Assembly: GCA_017849395.1 (NCBI GenBank)
Contig: JAFIHO010000117.1
Coordinates: forward strand, 1-10,613
DNA from: Hyphomicrobiales bacterium
GTDB lineage: Bacteria; Pseudomonadota; Alphaproteobacteria; Micropepsales; Micropepsaceae
Length of the DNA stretch: 10,613 nucleotides
Direction of reading: 5' to 3'
Part shown: one piece after another, positions 1 through 5,134 of the stretch
How positions within the stretch are numbered: the stretch's first letter is position 1
Layout of the letters: each line of letters begins with the position of its first letter
Program-made: the position numbers and the translations under genes
Notes under the pieces: model-generated
The model's input: the letters and a program-made list of their open reading frames with translations, nothing else
Database searches by the model: none
Told to the model about the DNA's origin: nothing

Positions 1-316
1 GGGGGCGGCGCGAAAAAAGCGGGATCGGGGCCGCCAACGGCGAGGTGGGCAACTGGGGCGCCGTCTGCAGGTTCTCGAACTCGAAGGTCACCACGTCACA
101 GGCATTGGCCAGACCTTGTAGCATGGCACGGTCTTCATAAGGCGCGGTCAGCGCGAGCTGGGTCACCTGGAAGGCGGGCGCGTCCGCCTCGTCGCTGTAG
201 ATCATGGTCTTGAGGCCCAGCCGCGCCGCCGCAAGCGACAACATGCGCGCCAATTGCCCGCCGCCGATGATGCCGATCACGCCGCCCGGTGGAACCGGCT
301 TGTCCAAGGTCTTCAT
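1..316 (-). CDS. purK: PurK, N5-carboxyaminoimidazole ribonucleotide synthase (N-terminal part, cut by window edge)
   Basis: PurK is the ATP-dependent enzyme that carboxylates aminoimidazole ribonucleotide with bicarbonate to give N5-CAIR, the substrate of PurE, in cytosolic de novo purine synthesis. Only the first 105 codons are present; the gene runs off the left edge. The N-terminus carries the family's Rossmann-like start, VIGIIGGGQLARML at about residues 14-27, and VVTFEFEN near residue 75 matches the conserved strand before the ATP-grasp region. The ATG at 316-314 overlaps the purE stop codon as ATGA (four shared bases), so the two are translationally coupled, and this fixes the start. 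The purE-purK order is the usual bacterial arrangement. Identification rests on the N-terminal motif plus context; the ATP-grasp domain itself is outside the window. Confidence 0.93.
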   Translation of the reverse strand, partial: MKTLDKPVPPGGVIGIIGGGQLARMLSLAAARLGLKTMIYSDEADAPAFQVTQLALTAPYEDRAMLQGLANACDVVTFEFENLQTAPQLPTSPLAAPIPLFSRRP

Positions 317-795
317 TTCGGCGTCTTCGCCACCGAGCGCGTCTGTTTGCTGCGCCACGCTTTCAGCCGCCGCGACAGTCCGGCGTCTTTCAGCGCCAGG
401 ATGGCGGCGGCATGCAGCGCCGCGTTCTTTGCCCCCGCTTCGCCAATCGCGAAGGTCGCGACGGGAACGCCGCCCGGCATCTGGGCGATAGACAACAGAC
501 TGTCCAGGCCCTTCAGCGCGCGGCTTTCCACCGGCACGCCCAGCACCGGCAGGGTGGTCATGGATGCAACCATGCCCGGCAGATGCGCCGCGCCGCCCGC
601 GCCCGCGATGATCGCCTTCACGCCGCGCGCTGCCGCGCGCTTGGCGTAAGCGGCCATGCGGTCGGGCGTGCGATGGGCGGAGACGATGCGCGCCTCATAG
701 GCCACGCCCAATGCATCGAGCATGTCGGTTGCAGCCTTCATGGTGGTCCAGTCGGACTGGCTGCCCATGATGATGCCGATGGGTGGTGTGGCCAT
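313..795 (-). CDS. purE: PurE, N5-carboxyaminoimidazole ribonucleotide mutase (class I)
   Basis: PurE converts N5-CAIR to CAIR in de novo purine synthesis and acts directly after PurK. The 160-residue protein has the class I hallmarks: GSQSDW at 11-16, SAHRTP at 39-44, the glycine-rich GAGGAAHLPGMVA at 65-77, and LLSIAQMPGGVPVAT at about 100-114. Length matches the family (about 160-170). I chose the ATG at 795 because MATPPIGIIMGSQSDW is the canonical N-terminus. The same frame is open to an ATG at 891, but those 32 extra residues do not look like PurE and would occupy the intergenic promoter region. The gene is first in a purE-purK pair, with a 4-base ATGA overlap to purK. It is divergent from the GGDEF gene across a 167-base intergenic region. 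Confidence 0.97.
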   Translation of the reverse strand: MATPPIGIIMGSQSDWTTMKAATDMLDALGVAYEARIVSAHRTPDRMAAYAKRAAARGVKAIIAGAGGAAHLPGMVASMTTLPVLGVPVESRALKGLDSLLSIAQMPGGVPVATFAIGEAGAKNAALHAAAILALKDAGLSRRLKAWRSKQTRSVAKTPK

Positions 796-872
796 GCTTC
801 GAATCGCTTCTTTGACGGCGGGTTCGCGAAGCGGCGCAGTATAGGCAGGCGAAAAGCCATGAAAAGAGCGGC

Positions 873-891
873 TTACCCAATCATTAACCAT
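873..891. promoter_or_regulatory. Possible CtrA-type binding site between purE and the GGDEF gene
   Basis: The plus strand reads TTAC, seven bases, then TTAACCAT. The established CtrA consensus in alphaproteobacteria is TTAA-N7-TTAA, and TTAACCAT is its strong half-site form, so one half is perfect and the other has a single mismatch. The site lies in the 796-962 intergenic region, about 70 bases before the GGDEF start and about 80 before the purE start, so it could act on either gene. A cell-cycle regulator in front of a diguanylate cyclase would make biological sense. The motif is short and AT-rich in a GC-rich setting, which argues mildly against chance. No binding is shown. Confidence 0.4.
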
Positions 892-962
892 TCATTGGGG
901 ATCATCACAGCATTCTGAGAGCGCGCGCCTAGGATGGGCGCGTCGAAGAGGGCAGAAGACCG

Positions 963-1688
963 ATGAAGATCGAACGCAATCCGCCGCTTCGCGGCCCGCG
1001 CTCGGTCGCTGCCAGCGCCTATGCCCGCGCCGCCGCCACCGCCGCGCCGGCGGCCGAGGCCGGCCCCACCGCCTCGGTGATGGGCATTCCCGAAGCCGAA
1101 TTCACCCCCAGGGTCCGCGAAGCGATCATGGCCCTGATGGAGGAGGTCGAGTCGCTGCGCCGCGAACTGGCGGGCGCCCGCACCCGCCTGAGCGAGGCCG
1201 AAAAGGAAGCGGACCAGGACCAGATGCTGCCGGTGCTGAACCGCCGGGCCTTTGTACGCGAACTGTCGCGGCATATCGCGGTCAATGGCCGCTACCAGAC
1301 GCCGGCCAGCCTGATCTATTTCGACCTGAACTATCTGAAGCGGACCAACGATACGCTGGGCCATGCGGCGGGTGACGCGGTGCTGCTGCATTTTGCCGAA
1401 ACGCTGGCCGCCAATGTGCGCGACAGCGACTGCGTGGGGCGGCTGGGCGGCGACGAGTTCGGCGTGCTTTTGGGCCATGCCACCCATGGCCAGGCGATGC
1501 GCAAGGCCGACAGCCTGGCCCAGGTGCTGCGCGAATCCCCGACCCGGTGGAACGGGGTGGAATTGCCCGTCAGCTTCGCCTTCGGCGCGTTCGAGATCAA
1601 ACCCGGCGACAATGCCGATATCGCCATGGCCCGCGCCGACGAGGCGATGTATGCGCAGAAGCGGGCCAGCCGCAACGCGGCTGAGTAA
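963..1688 (+). CDS. GGDEF-domain diguanylate cyclase, compact, no recognisable sensor domain
   Basis: The protein is predicted to make the second messenger cyclic di-GMP from two GTP. It has 241 residues. Residues 1-45 are an Ala/Pro-rich, probably disordered leader; 47-85 form a charged helix likely to be a coiled coil for dimerisation (VREAIMALMEEVESLRREL onward); and about 86-236 are the GGDEF domain. Catalytic features are intact: metal-binding Asp121 in FDLNYLK, Lys126, Asn129, GD at 137-138, and a canonical GGDEF at 162-166. An RxxD motif (RDSD, 153-156) sits five residues before GGDEF, the spacing of the inhibitory I-site, so product feedback is likely. No signal peptide, membrane segment, receiver or PAS domain is visible, so it should be cytosolic. 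Start ATG 963 has purine-rich sequence (GAGGGCAGAAG) upstream. A near-CtrA site lies upstream and a VOC-like remnant follows its stop in the same frame. Confidence 0.92.
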   Translation: MKIERNPPLRGPRSVAASAYARAAATAAPAAEAGPTASVMGIPEAEFTPRVREAIMALMEEVESLRRELAGARTRLSEAEKEADQDQMLPVLNRRAFVRELSRHIAVNGRYQTPASLIYFDLNYLKRTNDTLGHAAGDAVLLHFAETLAANVRDSDCVGRLGGDEFGVLLGHATHGQAMRKADSLAQVLRESPTRWNGVELPVSFAFGAFEIKPGDNADIAMARADEAMYAQKRASRNAAE

Positions 1689-1745
1689 GCCTTGCGCGAC
1701 CCGGATGGAAACATCCTGACACTGATGGAGATGGTGGCGAACTGA
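1689..1745 (+). pseudogene. Remnant of a VOC/glyoxalase-family C-terminus
   Basis: Immediately after the TAA of the GGDEF gene, and in the same reading frame, the sequence encodes A-LRDPDGNILTLMEMVAN followed by TGA at 1743-1745. RDPDGN(I/L)xxL is the typical closing motif of vicinal-oxygen-chelate proteins (glyoxalase, bleomycin-resistance and dioxygenase relatives), where the Glu after it is often a metal ligand. Only about 17 residues survive. There is no upstream VOC sequence, since the preceding DNA is the intact GGDEF domain, and there is no start codon context. I read it as the tail of a gene otherwise lost, left when the GGDEF gene or this region was rearranged. A chance match cannot be excluded for so short a stretch. 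Confidence 0.5.
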
Positions 1746-1794
1746 AGGAAGCAACCGAGCGCGCCTCCTCCAGCCGCTCGCCCAAGCTCGCGGC

Positions 1795-1855
1795 GTTGAT
1801 CCACTTTCGCAGGTCCACCGGACCTGCTCACGCGCTTCGCGCGCCGCGGATCAAC
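1795..1855. repeat. Cloverleaf-like palindrome between the GGDEF and icd genes
   Basis: An outer 8-bp inverted repeat, GTTGATCC (1795-1802) with GGATCAAC (1848-1855), encloses two hairpins. One is GCAGGTCC-ACC-GGACCTGC (1809-1827, perfect 8-bp stem, 3-base loop). The other is CGCGC-TTC-GCGCG (1831-1843, 5-bp stem). The right outer arm contains the icd stop codon (1851-1853). There is no T-run, so it is not a textbook intrinsic terminator, although it could act as a bidirectional barrier or protect the icd mRNA 3' end. The layout resembles a REP-like or other small non-autonomous palindromic repeat inserted at a gene end. Whether it is repeated elsewhere in the genome cannot be seen here. Confidence 0.6.
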
Positions 1856-3062
1856 CCATCGCCTTCTTGAGATTCTCATCGACCTTGTCGAGGAACCCTT
1901 CCGTGGTCAGCCACTTCTGGTCGGGGCCGACGAGGAGCGCCAGGTCCTTGGTCATGAAGCCGCTTTCGACCGTGGCGACGGTGACTTCCTCCAGCTTGGC
2001 GGCGAACTTGGCCAGCTTGTCGTTGCCGTCCAGCTTGGCGCGATGGGCAAGGCCGCGCGTCCAGGCATAGATCGAGGCGATGGAGTTGGTCGAGGTGCTC
2101 TTGCCCTTCTGATATTCGCGATAGTGGCGCGTCACCGTGCCATGCGCGGCTTCGGCTTCCACCGTCTTGCCGTCGGGGGTGAACAGCACGCTGGTCATCA
2201 GGCCCAGCGAACCGAAGCCCTGCGCCACCGTGTCGGACTGCACGTCGCCGTCATAGTTCTTGCACGCCCAGACATAGCCGCCGCTCCATTTCAGGGACGA
2301 GGCCACCATGTCGTCGATCAGGCGATGCTCATAGACCAGGCCCAGTTCCTTGAACTTCGACGCGAATTCCGCATCGAACACTTCCTGGAAGATGTCCTTG
2401 AAGCGGCCGTCATAGGCCTTGAGGATGGTGTTCTTGGTGGACAGATAGACCGGATATTTGCGCATCAGGCCGTAATTCAGCGAGGCGCGCGCGAATTCGC
2501 GGATGGATTCATCGAGGTTGTACATCGCCATCGCGACGCCCGCGCCCGGCGACTTGAACACTTCGTGCTCGATGACCTTGCCGTCCTCGCCGACGAACTT
2601 GATGGTCAAGGTACCCTTGCCGGGGAACAGGAAGTCGGTGGCTCGATACTGGTCGCCAAAGGCATGGCGGCCGACCACGACAGGCTGGGTCCAGCCGGGC
2701 ACCAGGCGCGGCACATTCTGGCAGATGATCGGCTCGCGGAAGATCACCCCGCCCAGGATGTTGCGGATGGTGCCGTTGGGCGACTTCCACATCTTCTTCA
2801 GCTTGAATTCCTGCACCCGCGCTTCGTCCGGGGTGATGGTGGCGCATTTGACGCCCACGCCGTATTTCTTGATCGCCTCGGCGGCCTCGACCGTGACCTT
2901 GTCGTCGGTCTTGTCGCGGTTCTCCATGCCCAGATCGTAATAGTGCAGGTCGATGTCCAGATAGGGCAGCACCAGCTTCTTCTTGATGAGGTCCCAGATG
3001 ATGCGGGTCATCTCGTCGCCATCGAGCTCGACGACCGGGTTGGCGACCTTGATCTTTTCCAT
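1851..3062 (-). CDS. icd: NADP-dependent isocitrate dehydrogenase, type II homodimeric
   Basis: The enzyme oxidatively decarboxylates isocitrate to 2-oxoglutarate with NADP+ in the cytosolic TCA cycle (EC 1.1.1.42). The 403-residue protein is close to the eukaryotic-style subfamily found in many alphaproteobacteria, not the E. coli type. Isocitrate-binding residues are in place: the SPNGTIRNILGG loop (94-105, including Arg100), Arg109, Arg132 and Tyr139. Lys210 is the catalytic lysine, and the metal-binding aspartates are Asp250, Asp273 and Asp277. The NADP-recognition segment AAHGTVTRHYREYQKG (305-320) carries the Arg-His pair that contacts the 2'-phosphate. The start at 3062 has an AGGA-type ribosome site upstream (CCGAGGATTCCCACAT before ATG). 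It is a single gene, convergent with the GGDEF gene and divergent from the small membrane ORF. Confidence 0.98.
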   Translation of the reverse strand: MEKIKVANPVVELDGDEMTRIIWDLIKKKLVLPYLDIDLHYYDLGMENRDKTDDKVTVEAAEAIKKYGVGVKCATITPDEARVQEFKLKKMWKSPNGTIRNILGGVIFREPIICQNVPRLVPGWTQPVVVGRHAFGDQYRATDFLFPGKGTLTIKFVGEDGKVIEHEVFKSPGAGVAMAMYNLDESIREFARASLNYGLMRKYPVYLSTKNTILKAYDGRFKDIFQEVFDAEFASKFKELGLVYEHRLIDDMVASSLKWSGGYVWACKNYDGDVQSDTVAQGFGSLGLMTSVLFTPDGKTVEAEAAHGTVTRHYREYQKGKSTSTNSIASIYAWTRGLAHRAKLDGNDKLAKFAAKLEEVTVATVESGFMTKDLALLVGPDQKWLTTEGFLDKVDENLKKAMG

Positions 3063-3136
3063 ATGTGGGAATCCTCGGAATTGGGCGGGAAAAGGGATAT
3101 AGCGGGGGGCGCGGGAGAGGTCAAAAACAACATCTC

Positions 3137-3355
3137 ATGGGCCGGAAGACGGGAATATTGCTGATTGTCGCAGGCGCGCTTCTGCTTGTGCCTTTCCTGA
3201 TCGGGGCGCCGCTCTATGCCTATTTTCACCACTACTACTCTGTTGGCATGACCATAGAACCGAGAGGATATTTTGTGCTGTCAGCGCTGTTTCTTGGTGG
3301 GTCGGCGTTGCTGATTTCCGGCATCAGGGTAATAGCAATCAGAAAATCCCCATGA
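3137..3355 (+). CDS. Small two-helix membrane protein, function unknown
   Basis: I do not recognise this 72-residue protein. It has a short basic N-terminus (MGRKTG), a hydrophobic helix at about 6-29 (ILLIVAGALLLVPFLIGAPL), a short polar loop with HHYYS, and a second helix at about 45-66, ending in a basic tail (RVIAIRKSP). This fits a small inner-membrane protein. The strongest support for a real gene is its end: the stop overlaps the trmJ ATG as ATGA (3352-3355), which implies translational coupling. The start at ATG 3137 was chosen over an in-frame start at 3065 because the extra 24 residues are Gly/Arg-rich and lie in the icd leader. The ribosome site is weak. The gene is more AT-rich than its neighbours. 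Confidence 0.6.
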   Translation: MGRKTGILLIVAGALLLVPFLIGAPLYAYFHHYYSVGMTIEPRGYFVLSALFLGGSALLISGIRVIAIRKSP

Positions 3356-4116
3356 CCGCCCCTGCCGTAATCCTCAGCCACCCCCAGATGGGGGAAAATA
3401 TCGGCGCCGCGGCGCGGGCGATGAAGAATTTCGGTCTGTCGGAACTGCGGCTGATCGCGCCCAAATGCGAATGGCCCAACGACCGGGCGCAGATTCTGGC
3501 CTCGGGCGCGGGCGACATCATCGCCGCCACCAGCCTTTATCCCGATGCCCCGGCCGCCCTTTCCGATTTCGGGCTGGTGCTGGCGACCACCGCGCGGGGC
3601 CGCGATGTGGTGCGCGACATCCTGACCCCCGCCGAGGCCGCCGCCCGCCTGCGCGAGGCATCCCGCAAAGGCATCCGCGGCGCCATCCTGTTCGGAGGCG
3701 AGCGGGCCGGGCTGGACAATGACGAGATCAGCCTGTGCGACGGATTGATCACCATCCCCACCGCGCCCCTGCCCCAGGTCAAGTCCAGCGAGCTGAAGAT
3801 GTCGTCGCTCAATCTGGGCCAGGCGGTGCTGCTGCTGGGTTATGAATGGCTCAAATCCGCCGATTCCACGCCCGCCAGCCGCACCCGGCGCACCATCGCG
3901 GTGCCCGCCCAGCGCGGCGACCTGATCGGTCTGTTCGAGCATCTGGAGCGGGAACTGGACGCCGCCCACTTCTTCTTTCCGCCCGAAAAGAAGGACAGCA
4001 TGGTGCGCAACATGCGGGCCATGATATTGCGCTCCGGCCTCACCGATCAGGAGGCGCGCACGATACGCGGTATGATCGTCGCGCTGGTGCGAAACAAATA
4101 CAGAGGAAAAGCTTGA
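3352..4116 (+). CDS. trmJ: TrmJ, tRNA (cytidine/uridine-32-2'-O)-methyltransferase
   Basis: A SPOUT-superfamily (SpoU/TrmH-type) methyltransferase that uses S-adenosylmethionine to methylate the ribose of nucleotide 32 in the tRNA anticodon loop. The 254-residue protein shows the three SpoU motifs: NIGAAARAMKNFG at 16-28 (motif 1, with Asn16 and Arg22), ILFGGERAGLDNDEI at 112-126 (motif 2), and SSLNLGQAVLLLGYE at 151-165 (motif 3). PQMGENIG at 11-18 and the approximately 90-residue C-terminal helical extension are typical of TrmJ/LasT and not of the shorter TrmL. Start ATG 3352 overlaps the preceding small ORF by four bases. The last 14 codons (RGMIVALVRNKYRGKA) are duplicated about 137 bases downstream (see repeat features), so the 3' border has been rearranged while the gene itself looks complete. 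Confidence 0.93.
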   Translation: MTAPAVILSHPQMGENIGAAARAMKNFGLSELRLIAPKCEWPNDRAQILASGAGDIIAATSLYPDAPAALSDFGLVLATTARGRDVVRDILTPAEAAARLREASRKGIRGAILFGGERAGLDNDEISLCDGLITIPTAPLPQVKSSELKMSSLNLGQAVLLLGYEWLKSADSTPASRTRRTIAVPAQRGDLIGLFEHLERELDAAHFFFPPEKKDSMVRNMRAMILRSGLTDQEARTIRGMIVALVRNKYRGKA

Positions 4117-4253
4117 TTGCCGCTCTATCATTTGGTCGCGCGGCCGGACGGAAAACCGCTCCGCGCCAGGGGCGCTCCGCACTTTTCCTGGCCGGCGCTC
4201 CTCGCGGCATGATCGTCGCGCTGGTGCGCAACAAATATCGAGGAAAGACTTGA
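4113..4253 (+). other. 46-codon linking ORF created by the trmJ-tail duplication
   Basis: Starting from the TTG inside the trmJ stop overlap (TTGA, 4113-4116), behind the ribosome-site-like AGAGGAAAAGC, an ORF runs through the palindromic element into the second copy of the trmJ tail. It stops at TGA 4251-4253, which overlaps the TTG start (4250) of the CcmI-like gene. The predicted peptide begins MIAALSFGRAAGRKTA and ends RGMIVALVRNKYRGKT. It is basic and resembles nothing apart from its copied end. Its value may be purely as a coupling ORF, letting ribosomes pass from trmJ to the next gene. It may equally be a by-product of the duplication with no selected product. Confidence 0.35.
4141..4196. 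repeat. Imperfect palindromic element between the two trmJ-tail copies
   Basis: GGAAAA (4150-4155) pairs with TTTTCC (4183-4188). GCGCC (4163-4167) pairs with GGCGC (4171-4175) across an AGG loop, with symmetric 7-base internal loops between the two stems. An outer GCCGG/CCGGC pair (4143-4147 and 4192-4196) extends the structure. CGCTCCGC occurs twice as a direct repeat within it (4157-4164 and 4173-4180). From memory, the pattern GGAAAACCG...CACTTTTCC resembles widespread alphaproteobacterial intergenic palindromes such as the rhizobial RIME family; membership is an inference, not a search result. The element is translated in frame by the small linking ORF. Confidence 0.55.
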
Positions 4254-5134
4254 TCGCCATCCCCATCGCCGCCTTTGCGTTGCTCGCCCTTGGCGCGGCA
4301 GCGTTCGCGGTTGGCCCGTTGCTTCGCCAGAAGGATGCGAAGGGCCGCTGGATTCTGGCGTCCGCCATCCTGGTGTTCCTGCTGGGCATCGGCGGCGGCG
4401 TCTATGCGATGCTGGGCCAGCCGGACCTGGCGTTGCGCGACGTGACGGCGCCGCAGAACCGCGACGTGAAGGGCCTGATCCCGATGCTGGTGCAGCGGGT
4501 GCGCACCGATCCGAACGATCTGATGGCCTGGACCTTCCTGGGCCGCGCCTACATGAACCAGCGCGATCCCGCCGACGCGGCCAAGGCTTTTGCCCGCGCC
4601 GTGACATTGGCCCGCGCACAGAAGCGCAACGATCCGGCGCTCTATTCCGCCTATGGCGAGGCGCTGGTGCAGCAGTCCGGCGGCGCGGTGAGCAAGGAGG
4701 CCGAAGCCGCCTTCGAGGCGGCGCTGGCCGCCGATCCCGCCGATGCGGCGGCGCGTTTTTATCTGGGCCTGGCGCGCGCGTCGCGCGGCGACAAGGATGG
4801 CGCGATGGCGCTGTGGCAGAGCCTGGCCGAGGATGTGCCCGCCAGTTCGCCGCTGCATCAGTTGCTGGTGGAACGCATGGCGATGCTGTCGTCGCAGGGC
4901 GCTGGCGGTGGGGGCGCGCCCGATCCGGTGGCGATGGTGGCGCGGCTGGCGGCGCGGCTGAAGGCGGAACCGAACGACCTGATGGGATGGCAGCGGCTGA
5001 TCCGCGCCTATACCGTGCTGGGTGAACCGGCCAAGGCGAAAGAGGCGCTGGCGACGGCGCGCAAGACCTTTGCATCCAATCCCGACGCGGTCACCGCGCT
5101 GGATGCGGCGGCGAAGGAATTGAAGTTGAACTAA
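4250..5134 (+). CDS. Membrane-anchored TPR protein, CcmI/CycH-like (cytochrome c maturation)
   Basis: CcmI-type proteins act as the apocytochrome c chaperone subunit that hands substrate to the haem-ligation complex. This 294-residue protein has two N-terminal membrane helices (about 2-21 and 33-55) with a short cytoplasmic loop, then a periplasmic TPR region. Two similar units, LVQRVRTDPNDLMAWTFLGRAY (from about 80) and LAARLKAEPNDLMGWQRLIRAY (from about 233), show the TPR pattern and an internal repeat. The layout and C-terminus (MVARLAARL...LGEPAKAKEAL) resemble CcmI. Start is TTG 4250, preceded by GAGGAAAG; no better ATG precedes the first helix. The start overlaps the linking ORF stop. 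No ccmE, ccmF or ccmH lies in the window, so the role is uncertain; a general TPR scaffold is the alternative. Its stop overlaps that of the convergent cinA-like gene. Confidence 0.7.
   Translation: MIAIPIAAFALLALGAAAFAVGPLLRQKDAKGRWILASAILVFLLGIGGGVYAMLGQPDLALRDVTAPQNRDVKGLIPMLVQRVRTDPNDLMAWTFLGRAYMNQRDPADAAKAFARAVTLARAQKRNDPALYSAYGEALVQQSGGAVSKEAEAAFEAALAADPADAAARFYLGLARASRGDKDGAMALWQSLAEDVPASSPLHQLLVERMAMLSSQGAGGGGAPDPVAMVARLAARLKAEPNDLMGWQRLIRAYTVLGEPAKAKEALATARKTFASNPDAVTALDAAAKELKLN

Larger units (their letters stand above)
4066..4257 (+). repeat. Imperfect direct duplication of the trmJ 3' end (copies 4066-4120 and 4203-4257)
   Basis: Two 55-base copies with a period of 137 bases match at 48 of 55 positions. 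Each holds the codons for RGMIVALVRNKYRGK, a GAGGAAA ribosome site, and a TTGA stop/start junction. Copy 1 is the true end of trmJ. Copy 2 sits just before the CcmI-like gene and supplies its ribosome site and TTG start. Among the seven differences, five are silent and one changes the last residue from Ala to Thr; the other lies after the shared TTGA, in the next gene's frame. The intervening 82 bases contain a palindromic element. This looks like a duplication, or a homologous insertion, at the trmJ/ccmI junction, followed by divergence. Confidence 0.85.

Noticed and set aside
796..891. N-terminal extension of PurE to an ATG at 891
   Set aside because: The extra 32 residues do not resemble PurE and would cover the intergenic region with the CtrA-like motif; MATPPIGIIMGSQSDW is the normal start.
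796..962. Purine riboswitch or PurR operator upstream of purE
   Set aside because: I find neither the three-stem purine aptamer core nor a recognisable operator in the gap.
3063..3136. sRNA or extra gene in the icd leader
   Set aside because: Too short and without a terminator hairpin or conserved frame; it is simply the divergent leader shared by icd and the small membrane ORF.
2043..3164. A 373-codon plus-strand frame antisense to icd
   Set aside because: It is the mirror of a highly conserved icd gene; composition (His/Asp/Gln-rich) is typical of GC-rich antisense frames and no domain is recognisable.
4113..4253. A toxin-antitoxin component or leader peptide
   Set aside because: The peptide is explained by a copied trmJ end plus translated palindrome; there is no partner gene and no attenuator-like codon run.
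4066..4257. CRISPR or integron-type repeat array
   Set aside because: Only two copies exist, they encode the trmJ tail, and there is no cas gene, integrase or attC-like site.
3235..4389. A 384-codon minus-strand frame across trmJ and the linking region
   Set aside because: It is antisense to the clear TrmJ coding sequence, with low-complexity Gly/Arg/Ala content.
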